A stretch of 64,000 nucleotides of DNA, taken from NCBI GenBank assembly GCA_963082975.1, contig OY720348.1:62149719-62213718 (forward strand). The letters run 5' to 3'. Positions within the stretch are counted from its first letter, which is position 1. Each line of letters starts with the position of its first letter. Under the pieces are notes generated by a model, which saw only the letters and a program-made list of their open reading frames with translations, ran no database searches and was not told the origin of the DNA. The stretch comes from Labia minor. Taxonomy: Eukaryota > Arthropoda > Insecta > Dermaptera > Spongiphoridae. The position numbers were made by a program, and so were the translations under genes. This document shows, piece after piece, positions 33,289-46,522 of the stretch.

Positions 33289-35507
33289 ATGGATATTGAA
33301 TGTTATCCTACCGAAGAAGAGTTGGATGAATTTTCCAATCAATATGAGGCAGAATTAGAATATTTACAAAATTTAAATGAATCTGAAAATAAAGGCCACA
33401 AAGTGAAAAAAGCACTTGATTTTGATAATACTGATTTAACATTAAACAATCTCGAGGTTTTTGAACTTTCACCAAAAACTATAAATGAAAACATATCAAA
33501 TACAAATATAGAAGAAAGTAAAAAAAGAAAACTTAATCCAGATGATAATTTAGATCTTAATTTAGATGATTATGTTACTAAAAAAGCAAAAGTAACGTCT
33601 GAAGTTGACAAAGATTTAGAAATGATAGAACATATATTAACTCTTCGAAAAATTCACAATGAAAAAAAATTTACATCTACTTACAGAAATTTTTATGGAC
33701 CAAAGAAATTATTTAAATTAGTATTAACCAGACCATCCTATCCAAGTATAGAAATTCCTTTAACAAGAGGATGTTCTCATTATGCTCGTATTTTATCAAC
33801 AAATCGACATCAAGAGGATATTGATAAAGTTAGCCAGAAATTAAAATTTCAAAATTCAAATCAGCATCTCATGCATGATTTTGATAAAGTAAATTTTACT
33901 TTTATCATAATTAAATATTTATATCCAAAAAGAAAGATATAATTAATTTGTTTTCAGATATATAAAGATGCATTAGAAATTCTTGAGAAAAAACAAACTT
34001 CACTAATTGATACAACAGAAACCTCATCTTTATTTTCTAATTCAAATGATCATAAAGTATGTTTAATATTATAAAATATTGATTGATATATACATATAAA
34101 ATACTATTTATTTATATTTTAATAATTTTTTTTGAAATTTTTAAATTTTAGTCACAAGAAAAATTGTGGGTAGAAAAATATAAACCAAAACGTTATATAG
34201 AATTGCTCAGCGATGAATCTATTAATCGTAACCTTCTTAGTTGGGTTAAACTCTGGGATCGATGCGTATTTAATCAAAATACGTCTAATACTAAAATAAA
34301 AGGTATCTTAGAACTTATAAAAAACTGTCCATTTGGTTTCATGAACTTGACTTTATAAATATATACTATTTAATTATTTTATATATATATAAATTGAATA
34401 TAATTAAGTAAATGTAATTAAGTAATCTATCGAAGGGTCGCTGATGAATGAGGATCCTTTGGATGAAAATGGGATACCACACACAAAAGTTGTACTTCTT
34501 TGTGGACCACCAGGACTTGGAAAAACTACCCTTGCTCATTTGGTGGCTCAACATGCGGGATATCGACCAATTGAAGTAAATGCAAGTGATGATAGAAGTC
34601 CTGAATTTTTTCATCAGGTAAATTCCAAATTTATTTAATTTCTATCAAAAACAAAGTAAAAACATTTAATATATTTTGTGCTCGTTCTCATTTCATTTAT
34701 CATTTTATTATTATTTTTTTAACATTTTTAGACACTGGAAGCAACTACTCAAATGCGTGCAGTAATTGGTGAAGAAAATCCACGACCTAATTGTTTGATT
34801 TTAGATGAAATTGACGGAGCTCCAGCACAAAGTATTGAAATATTGATTAAATTTTTAACTGGAAAACTTTCACGTAAAAATAAACGAAAAACACAAAATC
34901 AAGTTAGTATATAGATATGTGATTTTAAATTTAAATATATAATAATAATACTTTTTAAATTTTTCTCATAAAATCCTTTTTTTTCTTTTATATATATATA
35001 GTTTAATCTTAGAAGACCTATAATATGTATATGTAATGAAGCTTATGTTCCGGCTCTAAGAAACCTTCGTAAAATGGCTCTTATAATTAACATTCCTCCA
35101 ACACCAGCTCATCATTTAAAGGTTAATTCTTTTTTTAACTTAAAAATTTATATAGATTATTTATGTATTGTAAAAAGTTCTTTCCAGAATACATGTTAAA
35201 CTATTGAATATTAATATCTATATTATCTATATTAAAGGCGTTCCGTTTTATTACATCTATAGTTTAGACATGTATTAGAAGAACGTAAAATAAAATTTAA
35301 AAACAAATATCAGACACATAAAATAATTAAAATAATTAAATAAAAATATAGAGTGTTTCAAATTTGATAATTTTATTATTTATTATTTTTAACCTACAAT
35401 TATATTTTATAATTTTAATAAAACAATCTTTCAATTAAATAATTTTTGCTACACATCCCATCATTTCAAATAGAGAAATGATGATAGTAGGTTTTGGGCC
35501 CTGTCAA

Positions 35508-35543
<36 letters not shown>

Positions 35544-37465
35544 TTTAAAAGTGATGATTTGTTTCATATTAAGCATTTGATTTCAATTTAAAATTTTTAA
35601 TTTCAGAGTCGTCTCCAACAGATTGCTCAACGAGAAGGGTTACAAGCGGATCTTGCTTCTCTTGATATTCTTGTTTCTCGTGCTCATACAGATATCCGAT
35701 CTTGTCTAACTGCAATGCAATGGTGTTGGGCTCGAGGTCAACGTTTAGCTATATCCGATGCGCTTCTTGCTTCTGTTGGGAATAGTGGTTCAAATAAAGG
35801 ACTCTTTGCTGTTTGGCAAGAAATATTTCATGTAAATTTTAACATCCTATCATTTTATTTAAATTGTTTTCTTTTTATTGGATTTATGGAAATTATCTAT
35901 TTCGAGTGTATCAACGTAAATTTTTTCACTGACAGAGTTAAATTTCTTTTTTAATAGAAAAAAAGACAAAAAATATCTTCATATATTCGTGATACTAATT
36001 TACAAGATCCAGAAGATGGAGAATGTCTTGCTAAAGTTATAAAAAATTCTCCAACGGAAGAAAATAATCGTTATAATAGTGTTTTACGATCTGTTCAAAT
36101 GTTTGGAGATTATGAACGCCTTGCTATGGTATACTTTTTATTATAATCAAAAAAAAACATCATTGAATAATATGAATATATATTAAATATATTTCTCTTT
36201 AACTTAGGGCGTTTTTGAAAACTTTCTCTGGTTAAATCGCCGCCAAACAGATTTTCACTCTATTACTAGTGGATTGGAATGTTTTACTTGGTTTGATCAA
36301 TTACAAACACATTTAAATATTTATAGGTAATTTGTTATATTATATATAGTATAAATTGTAAACAATTAATGTTACTTATGTTTTTTCAGGAATTATGTTA
36401 TATTTCCATATCAATCTTATTGTTTTCTTCAGTGGCATCTTCATTTTGGTGATATTCATTGGCCTAAGATAGTTTATCCTAGAACAATTTACGATGTGAA
36501 ATCCAAAGAAACTCGTAATAAACAAACGGTTAAAGAACTTATAAAACATCTTGAACCTTTTAATCAAATAACAACAAATTATAGCTCATTTTTACTAGAA
36601 ATTCTCCCCTATTTAAATTATATTATTGCTCCCCCGTTACGAACATTAAATCCACAATTATATAATCAAACTGAAAGAGATATTCTAACACAGTTAGTAA
36701 ATATTATGATGAAATACCAATTAACATATATTTATCAGCAAAATGAAGATGGATCACAACAATATGTATTAGACCCTAATATTTCCTCATTAGTATTTAT
36801 GAAAGATAGTCAGATACCCTTGGAAGAATATTCGCAACATTTGAGACAAATAATTGCTCATGAAATTTCTACACAAAATATTCGAATTCATTCAAAATAT
36901 GTGCCTAAATTGTCTCAAAGAGAAAAACATGAGGAGAAATTAAATGAAAATCAGACAAAACCTGAACTAAAATTAAAGGTAAATATCATTCGAATATATT
37001 TTAGCAAAATATTAATTAATTTAAAACCTTTTAAAAAATTTTCAAATATATAAAATTTAATTCATATATATTATAATCCGTTAACACCTGTTCATACAAT
37101 TATCTCAAGCAGTGTATAAATTTCACTTATAGATAAAAGATTATAGTTAAATTTTTTCGTGTTATTGATAATAGAAACATTTAAAAATATTTTATAATCT
37201 TCTTAATATATTTTTTTAATATTTTTGAGTGATTAATTCGATTCATTAATATTAAATATTTTTATTTATATAGTTTAAGTAATCATTTTTTTTACAGCCC
37301 CTGCCCAAACCAAACAAACAATATTTTATACGTGATATAAAAAAAAATAAGAAGAATGATAATTCCTCTGAAGTTAAAATTCAATTTAAATCAGGAGTAA
37401 TTTTCAAATATCGGGAAGAACAATTAAGTGGTTTAAAGAAACCAGTACGTTTATGTGATCTTTAA
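33289..37465 (+). CDS. CHTF18: CHTF18, large subunit of the CTF18-RFC clamp loader
   Basis: AAA+ ATPase that, with RFC2-5, DSCC1 and CHTF8, loads PCNA in the nucleus and supports sister-chromatid cohesion. Exons: 33289-33888, 33958-34056, 34152-34302, 34436-34617, 34732-34902, 35002-35121, 35607-35831, 35958-36128, 36208-36326, 36390-36978, 37298-37465; 864 residues (human about 975). Order of parts: acidic/basic N-terminus, RFC box [18 protein letters not shown], Walker [13 protein letters not shown] (34504 on), [11 protein letters not shown], Walker [11 protein letters not shown], sensor-1 [22 protein letters not shown] collar and C-terminal region with [20 protein letters not shown] and PNISSLVF. 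It ends KKPVRLCDL. The ATG follows an acceptor-like TTTTTAG at 33286, so an upstream noncoding exon is likely. The acceptor at 34434-34435 lacks a good pyrimidine tract but is the only in-frame choice I found. Confidence 0.94.
35508..35542. repeat. (CA)n microsatellite in CHTF18 intron
   Basis: An uninterrupted CA dinucleotide run in the intron before the exon at 35607. Confidence 0.95.
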
Positions 37466-38809
37466 TCAAGATATAATTTAAAGTGATATTATTTGAATCT
37501 TCTTGTAATAGAATTAAATCGTATATTTTTTAAAATATTATATTATAATAATATTAGGAGTATTTTGCTTTGAGGAATATGATTATTTTCCACAAATGAA
37601 TAAATCTCAATTCCATTATTTAGAAATATTTTTTGAAATGCAGTTAAATTCCGTACTTAGAAATTTATTAACTATAGATAATTAGAAATAAGAGAATTAA
37701 TTCGTTATTATTACAAATAAATTAATATATTATTGATATATTTTTCTATCTTAAGAAATATCATATAGATTTTTTAAATTCAATTTAAAGCATTAAATAC
37801 AAATCGATATTATATAAATACCTATCTAAAATAGATAAATTCTTCATTTCTTATAATTATATTGTAAATTTATTAAAAAAAAGGTACAATTTTTATTTTA
37901 CAATACTATTGTAAATATACCAAACGTTTACACAAACCACCGATAATTTATTTAAGTTAGTAGTGAAACAGTCGCCAGTATCATTTTAATAATAGCTTTA
38001 TTTTACACTAATTTAAAAATTATTTATTAAAGGAAATTAAAACATTTAGTTTGAGTGATTAAATATTAATCCTTACATAAAGTAATACATATTAAGTATT
38101 TTATGGAAAACAAATCCTCGATATCATTTGAAATAATGAAAATTTTTATTTGTTTATATATATATTGAAAAATAAATCATAAATCAAATAGTTATAAATA
38201 AAAACAATTAACTATTAGAAAATATTTCTTTGGAAATATTAAGGAGGTCTGTGTTATATATATATTTACTAAAAATAGAATAATTATTAGACCCTATAAT
38301 TTCAAAGAGATGTCTAAATTTCGCACAAATCTTCACTAATGTTTAAAGAGCAAACCTTGAAATTTTGTAAAAACCTCATACTCACTATTCTTCATTCACT
38401 TTAAAAAGCTAATTAATATATTTTTAATTTTTGTTTTTAATTTTTATTATATAATTTCAATGGGTTAAGGTAAGGAGGTCTTTAATTCCTTCATCATCGA
38501 AATACGCCTCTAATAGGCCAAGTTCCTTTATCCTTAATTTATCTGTAATCTATAATAAACCATCCATTTTTTATTTATTATACTTCTCTATCATGGAAAC
38601 CCATTACCTTTACTATTCAAATGTATTACAAATAAACACTCTTTCTCTATTTCAGTTTATGAACTATTTTATTCTCATTGAGTAAATATAAAGTCTGATA
38701 TTTTCTTGTTTTTAATATATATGTATATTTGTTTTAATTGCCTACTCTAGTTCATCTTATCATTATTACTATTAAATTAAAAATGATAATGGTTATGTAT
38801 TTTCTTATA
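37466..38809. other. CHTF18 3' flank
   Basis: A+T-rich spacer between the CHTF18 stop and a mariner element. No gene or clear repeat is seen. Confidence 0.6.
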
Positions 38810-39493
38810 CGAGGGCAATTCACAAAGTAGGTTACTTTTTGGAATTAAGACAAAACTAGTACAGGAAAATGTTTTTTATTATATACATTTGAAAGAGCAA
38901 CTAAAATACTATTTTTCTATATAATCGCCAAAAAGTTGAGACATTTATCGTAGCGATGAACGAGCTTCGAAATTCCTTCCTCATAGAAATCCGCCGCCTG
39001 ACATGTCACGTGTTTCACCCAAGTCTCGTCTCCCGGAAGGAATGAATCACCTTGGTACTCGTAGGCCTCCAAAAATGACAAAGAGGCAGCCATTCGCTGA
39101 CCCTTGTTATGGTCTGTCAGAAGCTTTGTTACCCACCTGGCACAAAACTTATGGTAGCCTAACTTTTGAGAAACAATTTCGTACAATAAAGTGCGTGAAA
39201 TTTGTGGAAAACTGAAGGGAAGTTCGGTTATGGTGAAACGACGGTTTCCACTAATTTTTTCATTGATCTTGACCACGACGGTGACTGACTGGCTCAACAC
39301 TCAGGCGGCAGATTTCTATGAGGAAGGAATTTCGAAACTCGTTCATCGCTACGATAAATGTCTCAACTTTTTTGGCGATTATGTAGAAAAATAGTATTTT
39401 AGTTGCTCTTTCACATGTATATAATAAAAAACATTTTCCTGTACTAGTTTTGTCTTAATTCCAAAAAGTAACCTACTTTGTGAATTGCCCTCG
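38810..39493. mobile_element. Rearranged mariner with duplicated, inverted 3' end
   Basis: Flanked by TA, with ends CGAGGGCAATTCACAAAGT and its complement. The inverted arms are about 190 bp each, far longer than normal mariner ends, because both arms contain the transposase C-terminus (QAADFYEEGISKLVHRYDKC). The minus strand also keeps FPQISRTLLYEIVSQKLGY, KFCARWVTKLLTDHNKGQR and GDETWV (first catalytic Asp). The catalytic core after that is missing, so it is nonautonomous. Confidence 0.88.
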
Positions 39494-39656
39494 TATTTAT
39501 TCTGATTTATTCTTATTCTTTTCCAAAAGTTGAACTACCAGGTTATTACCAAAAATAAAAAAAAATGCTTCTTTTGATTATTTTCTCATTTGTTTTTAAT
39601 CTAAAATACTTTAATTAATAATTTTTGAAGAATAGTATTATATATATAATAGAAAA

Positions 39657-39783
39657 TCAATTGAACCCTAAGGTAGGGCAGTTAGATGGCGCTAGAATCA
39701 ATACCTTTAGTACTATAAGGACTATTTTACTGCATTTGAGCGAAATGTCTTGCTAGCAGACCTGCCAGCCTCACCCCGATCAT
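39657..39783 (+). other. Possible 5' noncoding exon of an unidentified gene
   Basis: A G+C-richer block with AGATGGCGCT (39684-39693) and CAGCCTCACCCCGATCATG is followed by a strong donor GTGAGT at 39784. It could be the first exon of the gene whose coding exons follow at 40430 and 43030. No transcript evidence is available. Confidence 0.3.
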
Positions 39784-40146
39784 GGTGAGTTTTCCGAATT
39801 TTTTTAATTAAAAATTCAATTATCCATGTTTATAATTTCAATTGAAAAAAATAAAAATCGATATTTTTAAATTAGTTTACGTTTTTATTTAAAAAATTTA
39901 TTATTTTTTTTCTCCTTTATGAAATCGATTATATTTATTTATTTAGTTTATTTTTTGAATATTTTTCAATCCCTTATAAAAAAAGACATCTATTACATAT
40001 TTGCATTAATCAAATATTTTTTTTTAACAAACACTCGGAAATAAACAGTATTAAAAAAAATGGAATAATTTTTCCGTATTCTACATAATATTAAATGTAT
40101 AGAAATAATAATATTAATAAATATATGGCAGTGGACAAGATATTAA

Positions 40147-40184
<38 letters not shown>

Positions 40185-40429
40185 TGTGATTTTAAAAATT
40201 ACACAATTTATTTCTTTTCCCTAATTTTAAAATCGACTGCAATATTTTTTTTATTATTTTAAAAAATTCAAAAGTAGTAGTATTTAAAAAAAAAGTTTAT
40301 ACTACATTATCATTTATTTGAGGAATGATAGATAAGGTGGTATACGATAAGATTGTCTGTGAATAAAATTCTAAGGTGTTGACATTTCGATTAGTTGAGC
40401 TCCGATGATCATCCATAATGTGACAGACG

Positions 40430-42593
40430 ATGACAGATGTGCCCAGGTTCGTTTACGATATTTAAATTCTTTCTTATTTTATTTATATTTTATTTATGTA
40501 ATATATTTATATCTATATATAACATAAATATATTATATATAAATTGTTAACCTCAATTATTATTTAGAATATAATAAAAACAGCTGTTATATTTCATTAC
40601 ACAATTTCTGAACTATTGATTTTAATTAAATGAATGACTAAATGAAGTTTTTCTTAACTTTATATATAATATTTATATGATAGAGATATCTATTTAAAAT
40701 AATAAAATCAGTTACATTTGATATTTATAATATCCACTGCCTAAGTCATTGACTCTGAAGGAGAAATGAGATATTTTCCTCTCCATTAATATATATATAT
40801 ATATATTTATTGGAATTAAAAGTTAAACATCATTTTTTATAAATGAAGAACATAAATTTCATCTCACCTCTTTTGATTAGCTGTTATAAAATGGTTGAAA
40901 TGAGACAAAAAGGAAAACATAATTTTTGGAATATAATTCAAGAAAAAAATGATCCATTAAATAAATACTAATCTCTAGAGTCCTAATTATCTTATTTATA
41001 TATTTATTCTCTCAATATTACAATTATTATTTATTTTTGTACTCAAACATAAGTTATCTTTTAAATTATATAGAAAAAACAATAAAAATAACTAGTAATA
41101 TAATTTATATAAAACTTATGGATAATTAAGATGAATAAATTTACAAAGAATATTTTTATATTTTTAAAATAAATATATATTTTGTATTTAATTTTTCCAC
41201 TTCCCTCAAGAGTTTGCGAATATATTATTTACATAAATTAGGTACATATTTATTTACAATTTTTTTTTTCACATTGTTTATTCAATTTTCTTAACAATAG
41301 AAATTTATTTAATATAAAAAAATGTTTAAAAATTAATTAATTAATATTAAACGATTGGATTTAGTAAAAGTTAAAGAATTAATATTATAACCATCATTTA
41401 ATTATTATTTAAAAAATTAAAAAAAAGATTAGGAATCAAAATATAATTAATATTAAAAAAAAATTAAAAAAATGGCGCATGATTGTTGATTTCATACCGA
41501 GAAAAGGTGAAAATTGAAGTTAACTATAACCTCAAGCTTATAAATATATGTATGTATAGTAATTCAACTTAACAATTCAATTTTTACTTTTTAATTGAAA
41601 TATTTTATAATCTCCTTGAAATAACAAATTAAATTTTATTCCTATATTAAAATATTTTCATAAAAGAATAGTAATTTTCCAAATTCTTTTTTATTTTGAC
41701 ATTAACATAAATAAATAATATTTCTTTATTTTAATTATTATATTGAAAAATTCTATAGACTATGTAACCAATTGATTTTTTTTTATAATTTTTATTTTCG
41801 ATTGCTTGGTTGATACTGTTTTTTTGCCCTTTTCATTTAATTCCACTTGCAAGAGAAAAAAATAAATATTTACAATTCTCTTGAAATAAATATATATTAA
41901 TTAGCTTTAAAGGCTAGTAGACAGGCTCTTGTAAAAAAAGGGATTTTATTGTTGAATTGATGCTGGGGATGGGTTGAGTGAAAAATTGACAGAGCCAACT
42001 CATTTCTAGATTAAGATTTTTATAGAATATATACTTTTATTTTTAAAAATTATAAAATACATAAACATTAACAAAACTCTCATCCATGTAAACAGTAAAA
42101 TTACTTTAATCGATAATAAAAATGTAATAAATCTAAATGGAAATATTACGAGGGAAAGTCAATAAGTCTGTGACTTTTTTTAATTTTCTGTTTCTTAAAT
42201 TAAATGGCAATAGTGCTCCTCTCAGCAGTCAACTATCAGCTGACTTCTGTCGAAATTTGAAGCAGCTGGGTCTTTTTGTTTTTGTTTGACATCCATTAAT
42301 AGCAGACTACCTCGTGATTTGAGAAGAAAATGGCAAAAAGTGAATTTCGTGTGGTCATTAATGTTTAGAGTTGTTTAACCGCAATATGGACGAGTTTTTG
42401 TGCCATTTCGTAATCGTGGATGAAACGTGGATCCACCACAAAACCCCAGCAGTCAAAAGCAGCGGGGTTTTCCGGGGGAATCGGCACAAATACCTATTTT
42501 GATGTCCTCGACAAATTTTATTTTTTGGAATTACGGACTTATTGATCTGCCCTCGTATACAAAAATAAATAAATAATTTTATTATAATATAAA

Positions 42594-42633
<40 letters not shown>

Positions 42634-43119
42634 TATATTTTAGAGTATACTATATGTGTCTATATTATAGTATACTCCTGTATTCAGGAAACAGCTAACA
42701 TTTCCTCGCCTTCATTTGAGGAAGTCGCGTCCTAACCGTAAAATATCCTATTTTAAAATCCTTCCCATATACTCCATCCACTCGCCAATCCGTCTAACCA
42801 ACGTAGCTGAAAAAGCTGTTTCATGCCTAACAACCCCCTAATCATTCAATGGCCAATGCTAAAACTAAAGTATAAAGAATGCTGGAAACAGGGGGGGGGG
42901 GCCTATATCAGAAAATGGATAAGAAAATAGGTTTAGAAATAACATTAATATAAAAAAGTAAGAACCAAGTGAATCTTGGTTTTGTGTATTTCAAACATCA
43001 ATCCTAATGATAAATGTTTTTGTTTCTAGCGTCCCACCACCACCAGCGCCGAATCCGGTGCTGGTGGAGGATCCTCCCAGTAGTGATGAAGGAGATCCAT
43101 GTCGAAGAATCTACAAAGG
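40430..43119 (+). CDS. Putative first coding exons of an unidentified gene
   Basis: Two pieces join in frame: ATG at 40430 to 40446 (M-T-D-V-P-S across the join) with donor GTTCGT, and 43030-43119 with acceptor TTTCTAG and donor GTAAAT. Together they read MTDVPSVPPPPAPNPVLVED, then PPSSDEGDPCRRIYKG, a proline- and acid-rich N-terminus. Both pieces are much richer in G+C than the surrounding DNA. I do not recognise the protein. The second block could instead be a last exon, because TAA follows AAAGGG in the same frame. No later exon is visible in the window, so the gene would continue beyond 64 kb. Confidence 0.4.
40447..42148. other. A+T-rich stretch without recognised features
   Basis: Contains short TA tracts and A+T-rich spacer. 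If the putative gene at 40430 is real, this is intron. TA repeats also occur at 40148-40181. Confidence 0.5.
42149..42555 (+). mobile_element. Internally deleted mariner copy
   Basis: Ends CGAGGGAAAGTCAATAAGTC and the complement of CGAGGGCAGATCAATAAGTC, flanked by TA. A transposase start MAKSEFRVV and a later VDETWIHHKTPAVK (catalytic Asp region) remain, with most of the gene missing between and after them. Confidence 0.85.
42700..42860. repeat. Second copy of the 22690 repeat family
   Basis: TTTCCTCGCCTTCATTTGAG and GAAGTCGCGTCCTAA match the block near 22738, and ACTCATGCGTC/ACTCGCCAATCCGTC are partly alike. A G run at 42891-42900 follows. Confidence 0.45.
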
Positions 43120-43439
43120 GTAAATAAACGTCTTTTTATTGTTTTAAGACAGTCCTAACCAAATAATACCAAATAATTTTAAAATATCTTAAGTCATAAT
43201 TTAAATCAAATGGTAGTTATGTGTGTGATACATAGATAAAAAGCATTTTATAATAAGTAAATACCCTCGAAAAAATTTAGCTTTGCACAACAACCTAAAA
43301 TTTAACTTTATTGCAAAATTTTTTTATATATTTTTATATATATCTATTATTTAATTTTATAATTAATAATAAAATAATTTTTATAATAATAATATTATAC
43401 TTACATTATATAAACCATGTTGGTTGATGTTTGATATTA

Positions 43440-44010
43440 GAATGACGTGTTCGCGAACTTTTAGTCAACCAATCATTTCTCTGCGATAAATTTAAATTGG
43501 AGCCAGCTGTGCAATCTACAGGTGTTTAGAAGGTGACACACTCGGTTTCAACTAGGCTCATGCCGTCATCCTGATTACGATGTTGCATTGGACAAGGCAA
43601 CACCATGCATTTACCGTAAAATAGTATTTTTCAAATGGTCATTCGATCGTTACTACACAGCAACTTTAATATCGCACCCAGTTTTTCTTCCTGGACGTCA
43701 GTTCATTATTACATGGGTCAATACATTAAAGGAGACTGGAAGTGTCGTACACCGCGTTCGCTCGATTTGGCCCCATGTTATTTTTTTTAATGTGATCTTT
43801 TTTATATGTCTTAAGTTCATTGTGTATACCGATCGCCCAAGAACCCTTGCTAAACTTAGACAATATTCGTCAAGGCGTTACCAACATACCGGTTGCTATG
43901 TTGGAAAGTCTGTCAAAGTTTTAAGAATTGGGCAAATCACTGCATTGATAATAGAGGGCGTCACCTGTTCGATACAATATTTAAAACAATTTTAAAATAA
44001 AATTTCCAAA
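43440..44010 (+). mobile_element. Decayed Tc1/mariner-type transposon
   Basis: Reading-frame fragments include HPVFLPGRQFIITWVNTLKE and TGSVVHRV (DNA-binding part) and, in other frames, VTNIPVAMLESLSK and GRHLFDTIFKTILK (C-terminus). These motifs are typical of insect mariner-like transposases with a DUF4817-type N-terminus. Much of the catalytic middle is gone, the remaining pieces lie in different frames, and I could not define a left end. Confidence 0.6.
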
Positions 44011-44099
44011 GTTTTAGTGTCCAAAAGAAATCAATCAATAACTATAAACAATTCTGTTTTATTAACTCTAAATCAGCAAATTAAGTTGCCCCACTCTGT

Positions 44100-46412
44100 A
44101 TTTAATATATATAAATTATTCTATTTCACCATTCAGCATCTTTTCTTTTTCTATAATTTATATTTATTAAATTTATTAAAAATATTAATTATAGTATAAT
44201 TTTAATTTTCAAGTAAAATTTTCTTTCATTATAGCTTATAAATTTTTTAGATGAACCTATTTCATATAAAATCTTTAAGGATATCCATCAAATTATAAAT
44301 AAATAAAAAAAACAAGTTTTCACGTTTAATTATTTTTTTATTGTGTCAATTGTGCTTAATAATTTATTCTTTTTCCCTAAGTCAGGTCGGAAAGTAGTAG
44401 GTGCCAGGGGCACTAATGATGAAACTTAAAACTTAATTTTGTAATCTGATCTGTACGTAAGGCATAAATGGCATAAATATTATTACAAAAATAAAATTAA
44501 CTTGTTTTGTGTGTGGCACACTTAATGTGTATTTAACAGAATGCAGTAGTATTAATGATCTGTTTTGTATCACACCAATGCATTTGGGCCGCTACCTCAG
44601 GCAAAGTGAATCGAAAGAATTTAATTTAATGCTAAAAAACATAACACGGAAACAGAATTTAAAATAAAATATAATTTACAAAGATCAACCTATTTTTCAA
44701 GACTTTTATTTCAACCTAAACCAAATATTATATTCTATTATTATAAGAAGAAATGATTGAGGAGTAATTAGATTCAATTTCATTTCTATTCAGATTTCTC
44801 TTCATATGTCCTATAGACTATAGATAATGGAAATACTTGTTATCTTGTTATCGGTGTTGTTAACGAAAACTAAAACATTCATGTATTGGTAGACAACCAA
44901 ATAATGACATACGATACCAACAAAAGTATCGATATCGGTATCGGATGAGCATCAAAAGATAGAGGCTATGACTAAAAACCTCGCCAGATTTTTTTAGTCA
45001 AAGTTGTTCATTGTTATACGCTTTTTATTAACTTCACTTTTCTGTCTGTCTTTCTGTCATGTTCAAAATTTGTAATTGGATTTTAACCCAACTTCTAGTT
45101 GAGCGATTTCGCTCAAATTTGAAACGTATATTGAAAGTCGATGACACTACAATAATCAAATAGAAATATTTTGACATTTTCAAAAATACGAATTTTTAAA
45201 ATTTGTGAATTAAAATAAAAAAAAAATTATATTAAACAAAATTTAATTAAATTCCAATTCATTTTAATAAAATTATAACTATACAAATATATAAAATGAT
45301 TAATAAAATGAATAATATTATATAAATAATTAATTTTTCTTAATCATAAATATTTTTATATAACTTATAAATTATAAATTTATAATTTTGTAATAATAAA
45401 AAAATATAAAAAACTAAAAACTTCAAAATAAATTAATAAATCACATTTTTAATATACACACGCTTTTAATCAAAAATGCCCTTAAAAAAATAGAAAATAA
45501 AATATTAATTAAACCTTGAATATTACCCTTTACATATGTCCAACAAAAAGCGTGCGGCGCATATAATAATAGTAAATTCTTTACCTATGTTCTACTTATA
45601 TTCATATGCACCCAGGCTTTTTTGTTGGGCATTTGTAAAGGATAATATTCAAGATTTAATTAATATTTTATTTTCTATTTTTTAGGGCATTTTGATTAAA
45701 AAGCGTGTATATTAAAAAGGTTTTTTATTAATTTATTTTTTGAGTGTATTATTCGATACTTTTGTACCGATGCCGGTATCATATCAGTAGTATTAGATCA
45801 TATAACAACTAAATAAACTGTTAAGTATGGTTCCATACACCGTGATCAATTAGACTGTGTACCAATACCTTGATCATTTCACCTACCCCAAAAAAAAACA
45901 AATATTAATTTTACTGACTAACTTGAATTAATTAACATAAAATTACAAAAAAAAGAGATTAATTTAATTATCTCATTAATAAATTTTTCATCATTTTATT
46001 GAAATATTCTTTTTCAATATATAAATTATAAAAAGAATAGAATATAAATAATATATAAGATTATAAATAATATATAAGATTATAAATAATATTTTATAAC
46101 ATAAATCACATTGAACGATATCACAGCATATCATTAAAATTTCAAATGAAACTTGTAATTGTAAAGTTGTCAGATCTATAAATAAAGAAAATTATTATGC
46201 AATCAATAATTTGATTCAATCAAATCTAATCTTACATTTTTAATATTTTTTTATAGAAACTAATATATTAATTTCAATCAATGTTAATTATATAATTACT
46301 TTAATTTTTTGTATGACTCATATCAACACATACATTCAATTAAGCTTTATTTACCTGATTTTTTAAATTTCACAATATATTTAACATATATATATATATA
46401 TATTAATATTCC
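44100..46412. other. Repeat-rich spacer
   Basis: Mostly A+T-rich. At 45040-45130 is a CTGTCTGTCTTTCTGTC tract next to TTGAGCGATTTCGCTCAAAT, a combination common at ends of arthropod dispersed repeats. A foldback element lies at 45424-45745 and a short (ATAATATATAAGATTATAA)n tandem at 46045-46090. Confidence 0.45.
45424..45745. mobile_element. Foldback MITE
   Basis: Inverted arms of about 120 bases: AATATACACACGCTTTTAAT, AATGCCCTTAAAAAAATAG and CCAACAAAAAGC on the left, with their complements on the right. A short central region separates them. No coding capacity. Confidence 0.75.
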
Positions 46413-46522
46413 CAGTGATGTATTGGTAAAATAAGAAGTAAGGGAACAAAAAAAAGGTCCTATTTTCAGCAAACATTTTTTCCATATAAGTTTTTATTTT
46501 TTCTTATTCTTACTATACAAAA

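Noticed and set aside
43588-43995. 135-codon frame as a host gene
   Set aside because: Its motifs match mariner-type transposase fragments, and the rest of that protein lies in other frames.
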